Assembly: GCA_947456915.1 (NCBI GenBank) | Contig: CANGUQ010000022.1 | Span: 1-16,983, forward strand | Direction of reading: 5' to 3' | Origin: Betaproteobacteria bacterium | Lineage (GTDB): Bacteria > Pseudomonadota > Gammaproteobacteria > Burkholderiales > CAIKXV01 | Length of the DNA stretch: 16,983 bases | Part shown: positions 1-6,933 of the stretch, one piece after another | Position numbering within the stretch: the stretch's first letter is position 1 | Layout of the letters: the number at the start of each line of letters is the position of its first letter | Position numbers and translations under genes: made by a program | Notes under the pieces: generated by a model | Database searches by the model: none | What the model saw: only the letters and a program-made list of their open reading frames with translations | What the model was told of the DNA's origin: nothing

Positions 1-29
1 CGGCCCTGCGCTTCGGGCTGCCGACGTGA
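1..29 (+). CDS. 3' end of an unidentified upstream gene (partial)
   Basis: A reading frame entering from the left edge ends at TGA 27-29, with visible residues ALRFGLPT. The stop overlaps the GTG start of the next gene in a GTGA arrangement, the same coupling seen between the next two genes, so it is probably the end of the preceding operon member. Eight residues are too few to name a family. Confidence 0.35.
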
Positions 30-502
30 AGCCGATCGCCTTGACGGTGAATGGCGCGCGGCAGTCGCTCGCGCTCGACCCCGACACGCCGCTGCTGTAC
101 GTGCTGCGCAACGATCTGGGGCTGTACGGCACGCGCTTCGGCTGCGGACTCGGGCAGTGCGGGGCGTGCAACGTGCTGATCGACGGGCGCAACGTGCAGT
201 CGTGCAACACGCCGCTGTGGGCGGTCGAGGGCAAGTGCGTGACCACCATCGAGGGGCTGGGGACGCTCGATGCGCCGCACGCGCTGCAGCGCGCGTTCAT
301 CGCCGAGCAGGCGGCGCAGTGCGGCTACTGCATCAACGGCATCATCATCAGCGCAGCCGCACTGCTTGCTGCCAACGCCGACCCGGACGAGGCGGCGATC
401 CGCGGCGCGCTCGAGCGCAACCTGTGCCGCTGCGGCACCCACAACCGCATCGTGCGCGCGGTGCAGCGCGCGGCGCGCATGCTGCGCGAGGGGCAGGCGT
501 GA
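26..502 (+). CDS. (2Fe-2S)-binding small subunit of a molybdenum hydroxylase (IorA-like)
   Basis: This 158-residue protein is the electron-transfer subunit of a xanthine oxidase family enzyme. The N-terminal plant-type ferredoxin domain holds C40, C45, C48 and C60 (CGLGQCGAC plus a downstream Cys). The C-terminal helical domain holds the second cluster, with C99, C102, C134 and C136 (CGYC and CRCG). Both cluster sets are intact and the length is normal for the family. The GTG start overlaps the upstream stop, and the gene's own stop overlaps the next start (GTGA), indicating translational coupling with the catalytic subunit. Electrons pass from the molybdenum centre through these clusters to an acceptor. 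No FAD subunit or cytochrome gene is visible in the window. By family knowledge this arrangement resembles isoquinoline 1-oxidoreductase and nicotinate dehydrogenase type two-subunit enzymes, but the substrate is unknown. Confidence 0.93.
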   Translation: MKPIALTVNGARQSLALDPDTPLLYVLRNDLGLYGTRFGCGLGQCGACNVLIDGRNVQSCNTPLWAVEGKCVTTIEGLGTLDAPHALQRAFIAEQAAQCGYCINGIIISAAALLAANADPDEAAIRGALERNLCRCGTHNRIVRAVQRAARMLREGQA

Positions 503-2766
503 GCGCACGGCCGAAACTTCCGTTCATGCTCGACAGCAACCGGCGGCTGGACCGCTGGGTGCAGGTCAACGGCGACGGCACGGTGATCGTGCGCACTGGC
601 AAGGTCGAGATCGGCCAGGGCATCGTCACCGCGATGGCACAGATGGCGGCCGACGAACTCGACGTTTCGGTGACGCGCGTGCGCATGGTGCCGGTGGACA
701 CGTCGCAGAGCCCGGATGAAGGTTCGACCTCCGGCAGCCGCTCGGTGGAGGAGGGCGGTGGCGCGCTGCGCCAGGCCTGCGCCGAAGTGCGCGATGCATT
801 CCTGCAGGCGGCGGCGCGCCGGCTGCAGGCGTCGCTCGAGAGCCTGAGCGTGGACGACGGCACGATTCGCGTGCGCGGGCGCGAGCCCGCCGCTGCGCCG
901 GCAGCGGCGCCGGCAGCGGGCGATCACGGTGTTCCGCCGCGGGATGACGGTGGCGCTGCGCTGCCGGCAGCGATCACCTACTGGCAGCTTGCCGTCGAGG
1001 TCGACCTCGCGCGCGAGGCCACCGGGCAGGTGCGGCCGAAGACGGCGGCGGAACTGCGCGTCGTCGGACAGTCGCTAGCGCGTCTCGACGTGCCGCGCAA
1101 GCTCGCCGGTGCAGCCTACGTGCAGGACATGCGGCTGCCGGGGATGCTGTTCGGGCGCGTGGTGCGTCCGCCCTCGTACCGCGCGAGGCTGATCGCCGAC
1201 GGCGATGCGGCGGGCGTGCACGGTCTGCCCGGCGAGCCGGTCGCTGCCGCCTGCGGCCGCATCCGCGCGCTGCCTGGCGTACGCGCCGTCGTGCACGAGG
1301 GAAACTTCCTCGGCGTGGTGGCCGAGCGCGAGGAGCAGGCGATTGCAGCGGCGCGCGCGCTCGCCGCTGCGGTGCGCTGGGTCGAGGTCGCCGATCTGCC
1401 CGACGCGGAGGCGATGCCCGCGTGGTTGCTCGCGCAGCCGGCCGAGATCGAAGCGCTGTCGGAGAAGGGTGCGGCAGCGGGTGAAGGCGCGCTGGCCAGC
1501 GCCGGGTCGCGCACGCTCACGGCCGTTTATACCCGCCCGTATCTGTCGCACGGCTCGATCGGCCCGTCGTGCGCGGTGGCGTGGTGGCACGACGGCCAGC
1601 TTGAGGTGTGGTCGCACAGCCAGGCGGTGTTTCCGCTGCGCGACGAGATCGCCAAGGCACTGACGATCGATGCGGCGACGATCACCGTGCGCCACGCCGA
1701 AGGCGCTGGCGCCTACGGACACAACGGCGCCGACGATGCGGCATTCGACGCGGTGCTGCTCGCGCGCGCGGTGCACGGCGCGCCGGTCAAGCTGCAGTGG
1801 ATGCGCGAGGACGAGCACGGCTGGGAAGCCTATGGCCCGGCGATGGCGGTGCGCGTGAGCGCCACGCTCGACGCCGCGGGCCGCGTCATCGACTGGCAGG
1901 AGGACGTGCACACCAACCGTCACATCTCGCGCCCGGGACGGCATCCGAACCCGGGACTGCTCGCGGCCTGGCATCTGGATCGCGGCTTCGAGCCGCCGCC
2001 GGCGATCGACATGCCGATGGCGCAGGGCGGTGCCAGTCAGCGCAACGCGGTTCCGCTCTACGACTTTCCGAACCAGCGGGTGTGGCTGCACGCGATCGCG
2101 GCGCAGCCGCTGCGTGCATCGACGCTGCGCGCGCTGGGCGCCTATGCGAACGTGTTCGCGATCGAGTCGATGATGGACGAGCTGGCGAAGCTCGCCGGTG
2201 CCGATCCGGTCGAATTCCGGCTTCGCCACCTGCGCGATCCGCGCGCGCGGGCCGTGATCGAGGCGGTGGCGCAGCTCGCTGCGTGGCGCCCTGGCGAGAG
2301 CGGCGACGGCAGCCGCGGCCGCGGCATCGGCTTCGCGCGCTACAAGAATGCCGGCAACTACGTGGCGGTGATCGCCGAGGTGGTGATCGAAGAGCAGGTG
2401 CGTGTGCCGCGCTGCTGGACCGCGCTCGACTGCGGGCGCATCGTCAATCCCGACGGCGTGATCAATCAGGCCGAGGGCGGCATCGTGCAGGCCGCGAGCT
2501 GGACGCTGAAGGAGCAGGTCCGCTTCGACCGCACGCGCATCCTCAGCCGCGACTGGGAGAGCTATCCCATCCTGACTTTCAGCGAGGCACCGGCGGTGGA
2601 GACCGTGCTGCTCGATCGTCCGGAGCAGACCTCGCTCGGTGTCGGCGAAGGCATGGCCGGGCCGGTGGCTGCAGCCATCGTCAACGCAGTGTGCAACGCG
2701 ATGGGCGTGCGCGTGCGCGATCTGCCGCTCACGCCCGAGCGGATCATGGCAGCGATGGAGGGCTGA
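499..2766 (+). CDS. molybdopterin-binding catalytic subunit of a xanthine dehydrogenase family hydroxylase (IorB-like)
   Basis: This 755-residue catalytic subunit should hydroxylate an aldehyde or N-heteroaromatic substrate at a Mo-pterin centre. I place the start at GTG 499, which overlaps the small-subunit stop; the open frame further upstream is only a shadow of that gene. Domain order is the IorB/MopB type: a piece of the molybdopterin domain comes first (GKVEIGQG near residue 34), then the a/b hammerhead (from about residue 195, RLDVPRKLAGAAYVQD), then the main molybdopterin domain with GAGAYGHNGADDAAF and LGAYANVFAIESMMDELA. Near the C terminus the GVGEG motif supplies E717, the expected catalytic glutamate. 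Residues about 132-160 form an Ala/Pro-rich linker encoded partly by a 12-bp tandem repeat (895-918). No twin-arginine signal or C-terminal cytochrome domain is seen. The family call is firm; the substrate is not known. Confidence 0.92.
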   Translation: MSARPKLPFMLDSNRRLDRWVQVNGDGTVIVRTGKVEIGQGIVTAMAQMAADELDVSVTRVRMVPVDTSQSPDEGSTSGSRSVEEGGGALRQACAEVRDAFLQAAARRLQASLESLSVDDGTIRVRGREPAAAPAAAPAAGDHGVPPRDDGGAALPAAITYWQLAVEVDLAREATGQVRPKTAAELRVVGQSLARLDVPRKLAGAAYVQDMRLPGMLFGRVVRPPSYRARLIADGDAAGVHGLPGEPVAAACGRIRALPGVRAVVHEGNFLGVVAEREEQAIAAARALAAAVRWVEVADLPDAEAMPAWLLAQPAEIEALSEKGAAAGEGALASAGSRTLTAVYTRPYLSHGSIGPSCAVAWWHDGQLEVWSHSQAVFPLRDEIAKALTIDAATITVRHAEGAGAYGHNGADDAAFDAVLLARAVHGAPVKLQWMREDEHGWEAYGPAMAVRVSATLDAAGRVIDWQEDVHTNRHISRPGRHPNPGLLAAWHLDRGFEPPPAIDMPMAQGGASQRNAVPLYDFPNQRVWLHAIAAQPLRASTLRALGAYANVFAIESMMDELAKLAGADPVEFRLRHLRDPRARAVIEAVAQLAAWRPGESGDGSRGRGIGFARYKNAGNYVAVIAEVVIEEQVRVPRCWTALDCGRIVNPDGVINQAEGGIVQAASWTLKEQVRFDRTRILSRDWESYPILTFSEAPAVETVLLDRPEQTSLGVGEGMAGPVAAAIVNAVCNAMGVRVRDLPLTPERIMAAMEG

Positions 2767-2854
2767 GGCGCGAGCGATCGCGCCCGCAAGCGAAGCCCGG
2801 CTACCCGATACCGCGCCTGCCGAGCGCGGATCTTCACTCACCGAGGAGGACGCG

Positions 2855-3994
2855 ATGGCGAGCAGTGCAGGCGGCAGCGCAGACACCCCGACAAATCGGG
2901 AACGCCCCCCCCGAAAAGGGGCCAGGCCCCTTTTGCAGATCTGGCGCAACCGCAAGGGCGCAGCCGCGTCCGCAGGCGCAGCCGAGCCCCCGATTTGTAA
3001 CAGGGGCCTGGCCCCTTTTTCTGTTTTCCCTGCGCAGTTCGCGGGTGTGCTCGGGGCGGTGGCGGTGGGGGCGATGGTGGCGCCTGCGCTGGCGCAGCAG
3101 TTCCCGACCAGGCCGATTCGCATCGTCATTCCGTTCGCACCTGGCGGAGCGACCGACGTGGTGTTCCGGATGATGGGGCCGCGGCTGTCGGAGCAGTTCG
3201 GTCAGCCGGTGCTGATTGACAATCGCCCGGGCGGCTCGGCAGTGATCGGCATGGAGCAGGTCGCGCGCGCCGCGCCCGATGGCTACACGCTCGGCGTGGC
3301 CAACCTCACGTTCGGGCTGAATCCGAGCCTGATGCCGAAGCTGCCGTACAACACCGAGCGCGACTTCGCGCCGGTGAGCCTCACCGCGATCGTGCCGCTG
3401 GTGCTGACCGTGCACCCGTCGCTGCCGGTGCGCTCGGTGAAGGAACTGATCGCGTTCGCGCGCAAACGACCGGATACGCTCAACTACTCGTCGTCGGGCA
3501 TTGCCAGCGCGACGCACATGGCGGCTGCGCTGTTTGCGCATCGCGCCGGAATCCGCATGGTGCACGTGCCGTTCACCGGCGGCGGACCCGCGCTCAGCTC
3601 GGCGCTGGGCGGTCACGTCGAGGTCTACGTCGGCAGCGTGCCGGCGCTGGTGCCGCACCTGAAGGCCGGCAAGCTGGTGGCGCTGGGCATCACCACGGCC
3701 TCGCGCGACCCGGCACTGCCCGACGTGCCGACGATCGCCGAGAGCGGACTGCCGGGATTCGAGGCGCGCGAGTGGCAGGGCATCGTCGCACCCGCGGCCA
3801 CGCCGGCCGCGGTACTGGCGCGGCTGCAGCAGGGTTTCGCGCGCACGATGCGCGATCCCGAGCTGAAGGAGAAGCTCGCGGCCGCCGGCGCGACCCCGGT
3901 GGGCAGCACGTCGGAGGAGTTCGCACAGTTCCTGCGCGGGGAGTTCGCGGTGTGGCCCGCCGTGGTGAAGGGCGCAGGCATCCGCGTCGAGTGA
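2855..3994 (+). CDS. Bug/TTT family periplasmic solute-binding receptor 1, with extended N terminus
   Basis: This 379-residue protein is a tripartite tricarboxylate receptor (Bug) that should bind a small, usually carboxylated, ligand in the periplasm. The mature part begins around QQFPTRPIRIVIPFAPGG and shows the usual PDGYTL, LPDVPT and GxEAREWQG blocks. The start at ATG 2855 follows a strong GAGGAGGA (2843-2850). The signal hydrophobic core (GVLGAVAVGAMVAPALA) starts only about 64 residues in, whereas Bug proteins usually have a short n-region. The extra N-terminal residues are encoded by an inverted pair of REP-like hairpins (2891-3024). No later in-frame start with a ribosome site would retain the signal peptide; TTG 2933 is the only one and has no ribosome site. 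Export efficiency is therefore uncertain. No TctA/TctB membrane genes are in the window. The mature domain appears complete. Confidence 0.9.
   Translation: MASSAGGSADTPTNRERPPRKGARPLLQIWRNRKGAAASAGAAEPPICNRGLAPFSVFPAQFAGVLGAVAVGAMVAPALAQQFPTRPIRIVIPFAPGGATDVVFRMMGPRLSEQFGQPVLIDNRPGGSAVIGMEQVARAAPDGYTLGVANLTFGLNPSLMPKLPYNTERDFAPVSLTAIVPLVLTVHPSLPVRSVKELIAFARKRPDTLNYSSSGIASATHMAAALFAHRAGIRMVHVPFTGGGPALSSALGGHVEVYVGSVPALVPHLKAGKLVALGITTASRDPALPDVPTIAESGLPGFEAREWQGIVAPAATPAAVLARLQQGFARTMRDPELKEKLAAAGATPVGSTSEEFAQFLRGEFAVWPAVVKGAGIRVE
2891..3024 (+). repeat. inverted pair of REP-like hairpin elements inside a coding sequence
   Basis: The left hairpin is a perfect 21-bp palindrome at 2914-2934 (AAAAGGGGCC, A, GGCCCCTTTT). 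The right hairpin is a 15-bp palindrome at 3002-3016 (AGGGGCCTGGCCCCT). Read on the minus strand, the left unit (GATCTGCAAAAGGGGCCTGG) matches the right unit on the plus strand (GATTTGTAACAGGGGCCTGG) with three mismatches, so the two are head-to-head copies of one element. The outer ACAAATCGGG (2891-2900) pairs perfectly with CCCGATTTGT (2989-2998). This doublet resembles REP/BIME elements mobilised by RAYT transposases, but no such enzyme is in the window. The whole doublet is read through in frame by Bug receptor 1. Confidence 0.8.
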
Positions 3995-4045
3995 TCGTGC
4001 GCGGCGCGGCCGCGCGCGGCGGCCTGGCGGCCAGGCGGCGAATTC
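3995..4045. terminator. GC-rich hairpins after Bug receptor 1, possible terminator
   Basis: Directly after the receptor stop there is a perfect 12-bp palindrome GCGCGGCCGCGC (4004-4015). It is followed by a 6-bp hairpin GCCTGG/CCAGGC with a 3-nt loop (4022-4036). No T-tract follows, so intrinsic termination is uncertain; the hairpins may only stabilise the 3' end. Confidence 0.3.
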
Positions 4046-4243
4046 ATGCTGGATGCAGGAGCGATGGCATGTCCGACTTCGTGGATCGATCACTTCGTCG
4101 GCAGCTTCAAGGGGTCGAACGCGACCCTGATCTGCAGGGCAATGGCGCCGTACCGTGCAGTGGCGATGGGCGACATCGATCGCGTCGGCGATGCGATGAA
4201 CGCGCGGCACGACCGCGAGCCCGACGCTCACTCGACGCGCTGA
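4046..4243 (+). pseudogene. N-terminal fragment of an alpha/beta hydrolase gene, paralogue of the gene at 4607
   Basis: This frame (65 residues from ATG 4046, with a better placed ATG at 4064 after AGGAG) matches the first part of the intact hydrolase downstream. SNATLICRAMAPYRAVAMGDID here corresponds to SNATLICKGMAPYGCVALGEID there, 16 of 22 identical. At DNA level I count about 53 of 66 matches with no indel in that stretch (from 4114 against 4648). Similarity ends near 4210, where an amidase fragment in another frame takes over. The catalytic alpha/beta hydrolase domain is absent, so this is a remnant and not a functional small gene. It may still be translated, as its ribosome site region is preserved. 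Confidence 0.75.
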
Positions 4244-4497
4244 TCGGGCCGCGGGACGTGCTGCTCGCGCTGGCCGGCGCCGGCGAGACGCCGCAGGGCC
4301 GGCTGCCGATTCCGCATCCCTGGGTGTACATGATCTGGACAGTGACCAAGGTGCCGACGATCACGCTGCCGCTGGCTCGCGACGAGCACGGGCTGCCGAT
4401 CGGCGCGCAGCTGAGCGCGCGGCGGCTCGGGGATCGCCGCCGCTTCGTCTGCGCGCGGTGGGTGGGGCAGCGCTGGACCGCCACTGTGCGGCAGTGA
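4222..4497 (+). pseudogene. C-terminal fragment of an amidase-signature family enzyme
   Basis: From about 4222 to the TGA at 4495-4497 one frame encodes about 91 residues resembling the C terminus of GatA-like amidases. These include LDALIGPRDVLLALAGAGETP, a central WVYMIWTVTKVPTITLPLA segment and a GLPIGAQLSARR segment. The last two match the usual family pattern of a W/N-x-L-G-x-P-x-x-x-L-P block followed by GLPxGxQL. The Ser-cisSer-Lys catalytic core, which lies in the N-terminal two thirds of the family, is missing. The fragment abuts the hydrolase fragment, in a different frame. It is best read as a deletion scar joining two formerly separate genes. Confidence 0.7.
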
Positions 4498-4556
4498 TCG
4501 GGCAGCAGCAGTCGAGGCTCGGCGACCGCAGGCCGGCGCGAGCATCGACGTCAGCA

Positions 4557-4575
4557 GGACGCGCGCCGCGCGTCC
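4557..4575. promoter_or_regulatory. perfect GC-rich hairpin upstream of the hydrolase gene
   Basis: GGACGCGC (4557-4564) and GCGCGTCC (4568-4575) form a perfect 8-bp stem with a 3-nt loop. It lies between the amidase remnant stop and the AAGGAG of the hydrolase. It could be an old terminator of the amidase gene or a leader structure; it has no T-tract. Confidence 0.3.
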
Positions 4576-4606
4576 GGCAATCGCAGCAATACGCAAGGAG
4601 CGAGTG

Positions 4607-5758
4607 ATGGGACGATGGGTGGAGGAGTTTCCGGGCAACATGATCTGGTCGAATGCGACGCTGATCTGCAAGGGCATGGCGCCGTACGGCTGCGTGGCGC
4701 TGGGCGAGATCGACGTGATCTGCGAGCGGCTGCGCGCGCGCGAGGGCGAGCCGCAGGCCTGGTGGGAGGAGTGGGAGCGGATGGCGAAGGCGATCGAGGC
4801 CCGCGCGGATGCGGCGCAGGCCGCGGGCCACGCGATGACCGCCGGCACCTTGTATCTGCGCGCCGGCATGTACTACTTCACCGCCGAGCGCTTCGTCGAA
4901 CCGGGAGCGCAGAAGCGCGAGCTCGGGCGCAAGTCGCTCGACTGCCAGGGCAAGGGGCTGCTGCGTCGCTACCCGACGATCGAGCGCGTGGAAGTTCCGT
5001 ACGAGGGCAGCACGCTGCCGGCGTGGTTCCTCAAGGCGCCAGGCGTGACCGGTCCCGCGCCCACGGTGGTGGTCTTCGACGGCATGGACAACTGCAAGGA
5101 GATGAGCGTGCTGTTCAACGGGCTGGAGTTCGCGGCCCGCGGCTGGCACACGCTGGCGATCGACGGACCGGGTCAGGGCGAGTCGCTGCGGCTGCGCGAC
5201 CTGTACGCGCGCCACGACTACGAGGTACCCGGGCGCGCCGCCTACGACTACGTCGCGTCCCGGCCGGAGGTCGATCCCGCGAAGGTCGTGGTGATGGGCT
5301 ACAGCTTCGGCGGCTACTATGCCGGGCGCGTCGCCGCGTTCGATCAGCGCTACGCCGCCGGGGTGGCGTTCGCCGCGCTGCACTGGGACCTGCACGCCTG
5401 GCAGCTCGACATCAAGCGCCGCCAGGACGCCGACTCGAAGTCCACCCCGCAGTCCACCTTTCACTTCCGCTGGATCATGGGCACCGACACTCTGGATGCC
5501 GCGATCGAGAAGGCGCGCAAGTTCTCGCTCGCCGAGATCGCGAAGGACATCAGAATGCCGTTCCTGATCGTGCACGGCGAAAAGGACAGGGTGGTGCCGG
5601 TGGCGTCCGCGCACAAGCTGTACGAGGCGCTCGGGTCGCCGAAGAAGCACCTGAAGATCTTCACCGAGGAGGAGGGCGGCACCTATCACGTGCAGCTCGA
5701 CGACCGGCAGATCGGCGTCGACTACATCGCCGACTGGATCGCCGACACCGTTCTCTGA
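4607..5758 (+). CDS. alpha/beta hydrolase, 2,6-dihydroxypseudooxynicotine hydrolase-like
   Basis: This 383-residue protein combines a helical N-terminal region of about 120 residues with an alpha/beta hydrolase core. The nucleophile is S233 in GYSFGG; the acid is probably D327 in GEKDRVVP and the base H361 in TYHVQ. The segment TVVVFDGMDNCKEMS carries D158 and E165 near the position where the C-C bond hydrolase of nicotine degradation (DHPON hydrolase, Arthrobacter) has GGLESTKEE with a functional glutamate. DGPGQGES is also shared with that family. The ATG at 4607 is preferred over GTG 4604 because AAGGAG (4595-4600) lies 6 nt before it. A truncated paralogue sits just upstream and Bug receptor 2 follows 35 nt downstream. 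It is probably a cytoplasmic catabolic hydrolase; a plain esterase role is the alternative. Confidence 0.85.
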   Translation: MGRWVEEFPGNMIWSNATLICKGMAPYGCVALGEIDVICERLRAREGEPQAWWEEWERMAKAIEARADAAQAAGHAMTAGTLYLRAGMYYFTAERFVEPGAQKRELGRKSLDCQGKGLLRRYPTIERVEVPYEGSTLPAWFLKAPGVTGPAPTVVVFDGMDNCKEMSVLFNGLEFAARGWHTLAIDGPGQGESLRLRDLYARHDYEVPGRAAYDYVASRPEVDPAKVVVMGYSFGGYYAGRVAAFDQRYAAGVAFAALHWDLHAWQLDIKRRQDADSKSTPQSTFHFRWIMGTDTLDAAIEKARKFSLAEIAKDIRMPFLIVHGEKDRVVPVASAHKLYEALGSPKKHLKIFTEEEGGTYHVQLDDRQIGVDYIADWIADTVL

Positions 5759-5793
5759 GCGCTCCCGGACACGCCACTTCAGGAGCGACCCCC

Positions 5794-6897
5794 ATGCGCA
5801 ACACCGCCACCGCCTCCTTCCCTGCCCCTGCGCCCACCGCTGCACAGCACGCGGGGGATACGCCACGCAGCACGGGCAAGGACTGCACGGGAGGGGGCGA
5901 GGCCCCGGCCCGGCAGGAAGTGGGCCTCGCCCCGGTTGCGGCGGGGGTGCTGCTGGGGACCCTCGCGGCGCTCGGGTCGGGCACCGCGCCGGCGCAGTCG
6001 TGGCCGGCGAAGCCGATACGCGTGATCGTGCCCTTCGCCGCTGGCGGCAACGTCGATCTCACCGCACGGCTGCTCGCACCGGCGATGCAGGAGGCGCTGG
6101 GCCAGCCGGTGCTCGTCGAGAACCGCGTCGGCGCCGGGGGCATGATCGCTTCCGAACTGGTGGCGAAGTCCCCGCCCGACGGCTACACGCTGCAGATGGG
6201 CTCCAACAGCACGTTCAGCGTCGCGCCGGCGCTGTTTCCGAGCGCGCCGTATCACCCGGTGCGCGACTTTACGCCGATCAGCAACGTGCAGGTCACCCCG
6301 TTCGTGCTGATCGTGCGCACCGGGCTCCCGGTGCAGACGCTGACCGACTTCATCCGGCTCGCGCGCGAGAAGCCCGGTGCGCTGACGATGGGCTCGGGCG
6401 GTACGGGCTCGTCGAACCAGCTGGTGGGCGAGCTGTTCCAGATGCACGCCGGCGTGAGGTTGCTGCATGTGCCGTACAAGGGCAGCGCGCTGGCCACCAG
6501 CGACGTGATGGGCAACCAGATCGACCTGCTGTTCGATCAGGGCAGCACGGCCAGCGGCAACGCGCGCGCGGGCAAGGTACGTGCGCTCGCGGTGTCGGCG
6601 CGCCACAGGATGTCGGCGCTGCCCGACGTGCCGACGTTCGCCGAGGCCGGCGTGAAGGACATGGACATCGCCAACGCCACCGGGCTGCTCGGTCCGGCCG
6701 GATTGCCGGTGGCCATCGTGCAGCGTCTGCACGCCACGGTGATCAAGGCGATCGCCACGCCACAGGTGCGCGAGCGCTTCGCCCAGATGGGCGTCGAGGC
6801 GCTCGGCAGCACGCCCGAGGAGTTCGCCGCGTTCATCAAGGAAGACTTCGCGCGCTGGCAGCGCGTGGTGCAGGCTGCCGGGATCAGGCCCGACTGA
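5794..6897 (+). CDS. Bug/TTT family periplasmic solute-binding receptor 2, with extended N terminus
   Basis: This 367-residue Bug receptor starts at ATG 5794 after AGGAG (5781-5785). The mature region begins near QSWPAKPIRVIVPFAAGGNVDLTAR and contains PPDGYTL, VPYKGS, LPDVPTFAEAGV and the C-terminal FARWQRVVQAAGI block, so it is full length. The signal core (GVLLGTLAALGSGTAPAQS) begins about 50 residues in, after a low-complexity n-region rich in Ala, Pro and Gly, longer than usual for the family. A 12-bp perfect inverted repeat (5894-5933) lies in that extension, mirroring the REP pair in receptor 1. It follows the hydrolase by 35 nt and is probably co-transcribed with it. It likely supplies a ligand related to the hydrolase pathway, but no transporter membrane genes are present. 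Confidence 0.9.
   Translation: MRNTATASFPAPAPTAAQHAGDTPRSTGKDCTGGGEAPARQEVGLAPVAAGVLLGTLAALGSGTAPAQSWPAKPIRVIVPFAAGGNVDLTARLLAPAMQEALGQPVLVENRVGAGGMIASELVAKSPPDGYTLQMGSNSTFSVAPALFPSAPYHPVRDFTPISNVQVTPFVLIVRTGLPVQTLTDFIRLAREKPGALTMGSGGTGSSNQLVGELFQMHAGVRLLHVPYKGSALATSDVMGNQIDLLFDQGSTASGNARAGKVRALAVSARHRMSALPDVPTFAEAGVKDMDIANATGLLGPAGLPVAIVQRLHATVIKAIATPQVRERFAQMGVEALGSTPEEFAAFIKEDFARWQRVVQAAGIRPD
5894..5933 (+). repeat. 12-bp inverted repeat inside the 5' coding region of Bug receptor 2
   Basis: GGGGCGAGGCCC (5894-5905) and GGGCCTCGCCCC (5922-5933) are perfect complements around a 16-nt spacer. The element is in frame and upstream of the signal-peptide core, the same location as the REP-like pair in receptor 1. 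The right arm with its flank (GTGGGCCTCGCCCCGGTT) loosely resembles the REP unit AGGGGCCTGGCCCCTTTT, so it could be a worn copy; that relation is an inference. Confidence 0.6.
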
Positions 6898-6901
6898 ACG
6901 C

Positions 6902-6924
6902 CCGGCGGCCGCGTGCGCCGCCGG
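6902..6924. terminator. candidate bidirectional terminator hairpin between convergent Bug genes
   Basis: CCGGCGGC (6902-6909) and GCCGCCGG (6917-6924) form a perfect 8-bp stem with a 7-nt loop in the 36-nt gap between two converging genes. No T-tract is present on either side, so the call rests on position and stem only. Confidence 0.35.
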
Positions 6925-6933
6925 CCGTCCGGG

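Noticed and set aside
157..498. Open frame extending the Mo subunit upstream to 157 (869 residues)
   Set aside because: The extra part lies inside the 2Fe-2S gene in another frame and reads as Arg/Ala-rich shadow. The GTGA overlap at 499 and family length support the shorter start.
2914..2934. Hairpin with T-tract as an intrinsic terminator for the Mo-hydroxylase operon
   Set aside because: It lies after the strong ribosome site and start of Bug receptor 1, within the coding frame, and has a matching inverted partner. A REP-like element explains it better, though some transcription termination there cannot be excluded.
1075..3129. Long minus-strand frame of 684 residues opposite the Mo subunit and Bug receptor 1
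   Set aside because: Its translation is His/Arg/Ala-rich low complexity with no family motif, as expected for antisense frames in GC-rich DNA. The plus strand is clearly coding.
3772..4497. 241-residue plus-strand frame taken as one gene
   Set aside because: Its first half overlaps Bug receptor 1 out of frame. Only the last part (from about 4222) has amidase similarity, so it is treated as a fragment.
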